Positions 58,786 through 64,000 of a stretch of DNA of 64,000 nt are shown one piece after another; the first letter of the stretch is position 1; each line of letters begins with the position of its first letter. The stretch comes from Oopsacas minuta (lineage: Eukaryota > Porifera > Hexactinellida > Lyssacinosida > Leucopsacidae), in the NCBI GenBank assembly GCA_024704765.1, contig JAKMXF010000321.1, positions 434,001-498,000 of the forward strand, written 5' to 3'. Both the position numbers and the translations under genes were made by a program. The notes beneath the pieces were generated by a model that searched no databases, was not told the origin of the DNA, and was given only the letters and a program-made list of their open reading frames with translations.

Positions 58786-60138
58786 ATAAGTTTCCTAGAA
58801 TAGTAAATTGGAGTAACAAGGGAATTAGCCAAATATCTCCATTCTGTATTACCCGATTAGATAGAATTCACTCTATCAAATTTCCCTAAAATAATTCCTC
58901 CACTCATGTCTAGCTATTTCATTACTAACTCTAATGAGAATGAGTGGGAACAGTACGCATGCAAATCTACCTCATCTCTGTTATTGGATCATGCATGACC
59001 ATGTGCTAAATGAAATATTTATATACAAGTTTAGTTAAGAATGACTCAACTATTTCTAGGAATTTAACTCTCTTCACCTGCAGATATACAGCAAGTAAAA
59101 CTGCCCTGTATACGTTTCTGTTAGTGATCAGTGTATATATTATCTCGCAATGTACTGATACGTATCATAATTATATACTGTTTATGTGGTTTGTATTAAA
59201 TGTGTCCTTTGTTCGAATTTATTGTAAGTTTATTGGGGGCAAATTAGCATATGGTTAATTTAGAAAACCTGTCTGGTATCCAAACTTAATTGAGAGCATT
59301 CTAAGAATTCTTTCATTGAATTTGCACTTCAGTAACGAAAGTGGATCTAGTTCATTTAATTATTCTCATTCTTGGAACTTAAAATTACGATGTCAGAAAC
59401 TAAAACCACTTATATTCATGTGTATGTGTTGGTTTCCTTACAAATGTTATTAAGAATTTTTGTATTGTGTGAGTCTATTTGTAGTCTCGAGAATGTTAAT
59501 CAAGAGGTCGTGAGAATTCCTAAGCAAGGGCGTATTTCCTTTTATTGAAAACACTGTTCATACTTTAGGCGTTCTACATCAAAGGTATTAAGCAGTATTA
59601 CTTATTTTTAGCTGATTCTGTATCTGGAATTTAGGGCGAGTTTATATAAATACACAGCCAGTTGACTCTCTTTAATAAGACACAGTTTCTATAACATTAG
59701 CTATATACGTAGTGAAAATGATTTAAAGATTGAAATTATTCAGCAATAAACTATCATTTCAGATTTTCACCAGTAATTCCCCTCATGGTTAGCTATATCG
59801 TCAGCCTTTTTGTATGTTTTTTTAGAGCGATTGACCGCTTATATAATTGAATTCAAGGGTTTAGATAAACTAAATGTTGGACTTCCTCCATCAATGCATA
59901 TGCAATACCTTCCCAATCAATTTATTCATTTAATTATTATATACTCCAGAGAAAAAGTAGATGGTACGCGAGTCTATGTTAAGATATTAATGAGAGACGA
60001 CTGTGTACACAAGGGTGATTGCATAATCATTTTCTCTACGTACACTAACTCTACCATTGTAACTTCTACAATTAAACCTGAAAATGTACAAGTGTAACAG
60101 TTACACATGGGATCCCTGTACCAATTTTTCTGACTGCA

Positions 60139-60303
60139 TACTTACCACTAACCCCTTTCACTAATTTCCCGAGATTTCACGTTGTTCTCCCTATTCCACC
60201 CGTAAAATATCCAGAAATATAGCAAAACATGGGAAAAATAACCGGGATATTCAAAAATTTCCACTTGATACGACGTGAAATTCCGGGAGTGTTGGCAAGT
60301 ATG
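60139..60303. mobile_element. Family D inverted-repeat element
   Basis: Left end ACTTACCACTAACCCC, with AATTTCCCGAGATTTCACG, and right end ACGTGAAATTCCGGGAGTG then TTGGCAAGTA. The inner inverted pair (GATTTCACGT and ACGTGAAATT) is well kept; TA flanks. Confidence 0.65.
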
Positions 60304-61000
60304 CTGTAGACTCCCTTCCGTTACTGAGATACAAATCTTGATTTCTTGTGGACCCCCTGCTGTCATCAGTGGGCCATCAAGGAGTACATGGACTCCAAGG
60401 TGGAATCCGCTGGTTTAATATATATTATTAATACACCATTATTCACGTGATAATTCGTGTTAAACCCTCAGCAAGTACTTTCCTCATCATTAACATGCTA
60501 TAAAAGATCTGATTTAATTTATAGAATTACAGTAACATTGCTTGTGATTTAATTTACTGTTTTTAGGGGTTTCTTGTCAGCTTAGTCATCCAAATCTTTA
60601 TTTGATTATTTTTGCATATGTTTGAACATTTCCCACGCTATGCTATGTCCAATTATATAATTACGCCAGAAATAATTTCGAAATAGATATTACAATAATT
60701 ATGCGACAATACATAGAATTGCGTGTTCTGCAATATGTCCTCAGGTATATAAGCAAAGTATCTGAAGTTAAACTAAAATTAAAATTGAATTGAATTTTAT
60801 TTGATACTCCGAGGACCTGATTTAACATACTAAGGTGATTCATTAATTATCTGTTGTAGTAAGAAACAAGTATATTAGAAAGTTGTCTTTATCAATTATC
60901 CCACACTGTAAGGGAATAAGTAGAAGTATTCGAGATAGGACCAAGATATATTTATGTACCTATATGTTGAGTATTGAATTTAGACATTGAAATTACATTG

Positions 61001-61086
61001 CAGTCAACTCCAGTTATATCAAAGCTTAAGATACGGCGATAATTACTTTTCGATATATCCGTGTTCGATATAGCAGGAGTTGACTG
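61001..61086. mobile_element. Family A element, compact 86-base copy
   Basis: Both ends are well kept: CAGTCAACTCCAGTTATATC and GATATAGCAGGAGTTGACTG, almost exact inverted repeats. It lies 180 bases before the poly(A) polymerase start. Confidence 0.75.
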
Positions 61087-61264
61087 TATTTTTATTGATA
61101 TTTATTGAAGGTATCACTACAATGAAAAATCGAGGCATAACTCTTGCATTACATCTACACATATTTAAGTTCACATACCGATACAGCTAATTACCACATT
61201 CTTTACGTTTCACTTCAAATATTTATATTCCAATTACTTTTCTCTTCACTTTAGCTAATTCGAA

Positions 61265-63863
61265 ATGTCAGATATGAGAATTTCATCTCCTTCTACTGCC
61301 ACTAATGGCCCTGTGAGACCCAATATTTTTCTGGGAGTGACTTCAACACTCAACATAGATAAACCTACTCTAGAAGACCTGAGAGCTACAGAGAATATGA
61401 TCACTGCAATGCAACCACACAAAGTATTCGACACACCAGAGGGTTGCTCTCAACGACGTAAAGTCCTCCTTGAGTTGGAAAAAATGGCAAAAGAATGGAT
61501 TAAAGAAATGACCTTATTACAAGGTTTGTCTAAATTAGTATTAAGCTATTAATATTAAATATCTCTTCATTATAGTTTATACGCTATGTACATATACTGT
61601 CATATTTACATTAGTATTACTATATATCTGTAACAGTTATGAAATCGATACTGTTGCTGAAATAAGGTAGACTACAGTTATAACGTAATCGGGTATAACG
61701 AAAAGTGATTCTTAACCATCAGAGCTTGAGTAATTGATTTTACTCCGCTTACAACGAATGAAGCACAGCCCCAGAGCAATTCGTTATGACTAGAGTTAAC
61801 TGTATTTCCTTAATATCACTGATCTAATGCACCTGTCTATTTAATCAGGACGCTCTGAAGAGTATGCTAAGGAAGTTGGTGGGAAGATATTCACCTTCGG
61901 ATCCTATCGTCTCGGTGTACACACCCAAGGGGCAGATATTGACGCGCTCCTGGTCGCACCGCGACATATTTCGCGAGATGAGGTCTTCACGAAGTTCTCG
62001 GATCGTTTGAGATCTCATGATCAAATAAAACACGTTAAAGTAATAGAAGATGCTTATGTTCCTGTTATAAAGATGGTATTCTCTGGTATTGAGATGGATC
62101 TTACTTATGCACGTCTTGCTCTGAAGGCTATTCCTAATACATTAGATTTACAAGTAAGTATATTTATTCTTGAATTTGTTGAATACAGTTAACTCTCGTT
62201 GTTATATCAAACACGGATATATCGAAGTCTAAAATTGTACAAAGTAACATACATTAAACTCCCGCAATCTCGTTATATCGAAGTTCAATTCAGACTTCAA
62301 TATAAGTGTGTATTTCAATATAACGGGATTTACTGTCTTTTATTAACATTTCTTTATAGCACTTATTACATTATATAATCATAATCTTCAATCTATTAGG
62401 ATACAGAACTTCTCCGTAACCTAGACCCCAGATGTATCCGGTCCCTAAACGGCTGTAGAGTGACGGACGCTATTCTCACACTAGTACCTGACGTTAATCA
62501 TAAAGAGGCTTTTAAATGCGCACTCAGGATGATAAAATTATGGGCGAAAAACCGTGGAATATACAGTAACGCTATGGGATATCTAGGTGGCGTTTCATGG
62601 GCTATCCTAGTCGCTAGAACATGTCAATTATATCCGAACGCTTCAGCTTCTACAATCGTACACAAATTCTTCCGAGTATTCACACAGTGGAAATGGCCAC
62701 AACCCATAATGTTAAGAGGTTTTGAAGAGAACGTTTTAAACATGCAGGTCTGGGATGCTCGTCTCAATGAACAAGATGCAATGCATAAAATGCCTATTAT
62801 AACGCCAGCATATCCTGAACAGAACACTACATTCAATGTACGAAAATCCACATTATCAGTTATGCAAGAGGAATTCGACCGAGCTTCAAAGATATGCATG
62901 TTAATAAGCTTGAACAGAACAAATTGGGAAGTTCTGTTCGAACCAGTTAACTTTTTCAGTAAATACAAACATTATATAATTGTTCAGCTAGAAACAGACA
63001 CTGAACAAGATCATTTGGAATGGCAAGGCCTATTAGAATCAATGATCCGATTTCTAATTGAAAACTTAGAAACTATTCGTAAATACATTGATGTTGCATG
63101 TGTATACCCGTCCCCTATACGTCAAGATCCTCTCCCAAGCACAGGTCCTGATGCCGTTAAACCCGTCTTTAAGTCCTCCTACTTTGTTGGTCTACAATTC
63201 TTAGTCGCTGGTATCGATCTCCATTTAGCAGAGCCTTTAAAACAATTCACAGACCGTGTGTATGAGAAAGCTCGTAAGAACAAATTCTCTCCGACTGGAA
63301 AAATAGCACTTGTCTATTATAAGCGTTCTAACCTGAAGGAACAATTCCCTAATATCGATATTAAACGTAAGGATACGTTTTCACGCCTCATGAAGCAGTA
63401 TAGTAATTTATTCACTACCCTAAACCCTAGGAAATCTCCCTCTCCCCCTCGTAACTCCCTTGCCGTCTCTTCAAATCCCGGTAGTCCCCGCGTCCATCAT
63501 GAATCACCTCAAGGAACAACAGGTGCCATGACAATGTCTCCCAAGCCAAACGGAGCACCGTCCTCTCCTCAAGACGTCTCAATGCGAAACGCGAGTCAGG
63601 CATCAGAGAGTAATTCTCAAATGGATACGAATGGTGACGTGACTAAACGCGAAACTAAACGCAAACATGAACTCTTACCCTCTTCCCAACCAAAAAGAGT
63701 ACGTTCTCAATCGCCACCCCTTCAAGAGCATATCTTGACTCCAGAGCTAGCCACACCCTACGAACTAGAGAGATTTATTCCCCCATTCCCCCTGGGCAAA
63801 GACACCCGTAAAGACATAGAAATTAAACTAATTTCAAAAGCTACAACTACCACGACATCATGA
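61265..63863 (+). CDS. PAPOLA: Canonical nuclear poly(A) polymerase (3 exons)
   Basis: Adds poly(A) tails to cleaved pre-mRNA with CPSF. Exons 61265-61523, 61849-62153 and 62400-63863 total 2028 bases, 675 residues. The nucleotidyltransferase signature is intact: FGSYRLGVHTQGADIDALLV with catalytic Asp pair, and the third Asp in FSGIEMDLTYARL. The central domain (YSNAMGYLGGVSWAILVART) and PAP-specific MPIITPAYPEQNTTFNV follow, then the RNA-binding domain (KYKHYIIVQL). The C-terminal Ser/Thr/Pro-rich tail contains KRETKRKHELLPSSQPKRVR, a bipartite nuclear localisation signal as in PAPOLA/PAPOLG. Vertebrate alpha and gamma forms are co-orthologues. Intron 2 holds a family A element. Confidence 0.95.
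62186..62335. mobile_element. Family A element in poly(A) polymerase intron 2
   Basis: Left end CAGTTAACTCTCGTTGTTAT, internal AACACGGATATATCGAAGTC, right end ATAACGGGATTTACTG. It fills more than half of the intron. Confidence 0.65.
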
Positions 63864-64000
63864 GAGCTTTCATCACTCGTGCCTAGTGCGAGAGAAGAAA
63901 TGAGTAAATTATTTTGTTTTCTTTAATCAACTAACACACTCAACCTCATTTATCAATTAATTCACTCTTTATAATCAATGCTTTGTTACTATTAAGTGAG
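63864..64000. other. Poly(A) polymerase 3' flank
   Basis: Last 137 bases of the window, presumably 3' UTR. No clear AATAAA is seen before the window ends. Confidence 0.5.

Larger units (their letters stand above)
57116..61264. other. Long intergenic region, DDX19 to poly(A) polymerase
   Basis: 4.1 kb, the largest gap in the window. It holds a decayed family A element (58602 to about 58785), a perfect 21-base hairpin (58190-58235), a family D element (60139-60303), a repeat of the GTGGACCCCC type (60340-60415) and a compact family A copy (61001-61086). Open frames at 59010-59258 and 59810-60097 look like chance. I see no tRNA, rRNA or conserved exon. Confidence 0.55.

Noticed and set aside
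59010..59258. Open frame of 82 codons in the large intergenic gap
   Set aside because: No recognisable content and typical of chance frames in AT-rich DNA.
59810..60097. Open frame of 95 codons before the family D element
   Set aside because: Starts at a non-ATG codon, no family likeness, and no acceptor/donor pair that joins it to another exon.

Overview
The window is animal nuclear DNA. It is AT-rich, uses GT-AG introns, and carries single-copy metazoan genes: an OCRL/INPP5B 5-phosphatase with a RhoGAP-like tail, a DUSP-Ubl-USP deubiquitinase, HP1, enkurin, a CCDC186-like golgin, NAA40, DDX19/DBP5, a poly(A) polymerase, HSP60 and HSP10. About 22 genes in 64 kb, many of them single-exon, suggest a compact invertebrate genome. 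I cannot name the species. An early-branching lineage such as a sponge is only a guess.

Layout. 1-3072: 3' part of an OCRL/INPP5B gene. 3664-4434: DHRS4-like reductase. 4807-12954: mitochondrial citrate synthase in 11 exons, whose introns hold three same-strand single-exon genes (a nucleoside-hydrolase-like membrane protein, a coiled-coil/NHL protein and a prenylatable ubiquitin-like protein). 13545-14345: enkurin. 14635-17316: CCDC186-like coiled coil. 18464-21805: USP4/11/15-type deubiquitinase. 22771-38192: a cluster of four related single-exon genes, interrupted by a divergent multi-pass membrane protein on the other strand. 39288-40094: coiled coil plus C2H2 finger. 40604-47948: HSP60 in 8 exons, with an antisense, degenerate G-alpha-like gene in intron 5. 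48689-50455: HSP10, directly downstream in tandem. 52083-52652: HP1. 53170-53760: NAA40. 54165-57115: DDX19/DBP5. 61265-63863: canonical poly(A) polymerase. The gaps are filled largely by short terminal-inverted-repeat elements with TA-type flanks.

The most unusual region is 22.8-38.2 kb. The first protein starts with a LOTUS/OST-HTH domain of the TDRD5/TDRD7 type and ends in a domain that aligns motif by motif with the first RecA domain of DEAD-box helicases (Vasa/eIF4A type), with DELY in place of DEAD. The three following genes share this C-terminal domain and add repeated modules of about 200 residues. The Walker A motif survives in two of the four and is gone in the other two. Because LOTUS domains of known proteins bind the helicase Vasa, a LOTUS domain fused to a family of pseudo-helicase modules is a candidate new germ-granule or RNA-regulation system. 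That role is inferred from domains only.

One assembly problem is visible. An exact 19-base Tn5 mosaic end (the Nextera adapter core) lies inside a DDX19 coding exon at 56002-56020 and breaks its frame. Functional groupings are modest: the mitochondrial chaperonins HSP60 and HSP10 are adjacent, a chromatin reader (HP1) sits beside a histone N-terminal acetyltransferase (NAA40), and DDX19 (mRNA export) is next to poly(A) polymerase (mRNA 3' ends).
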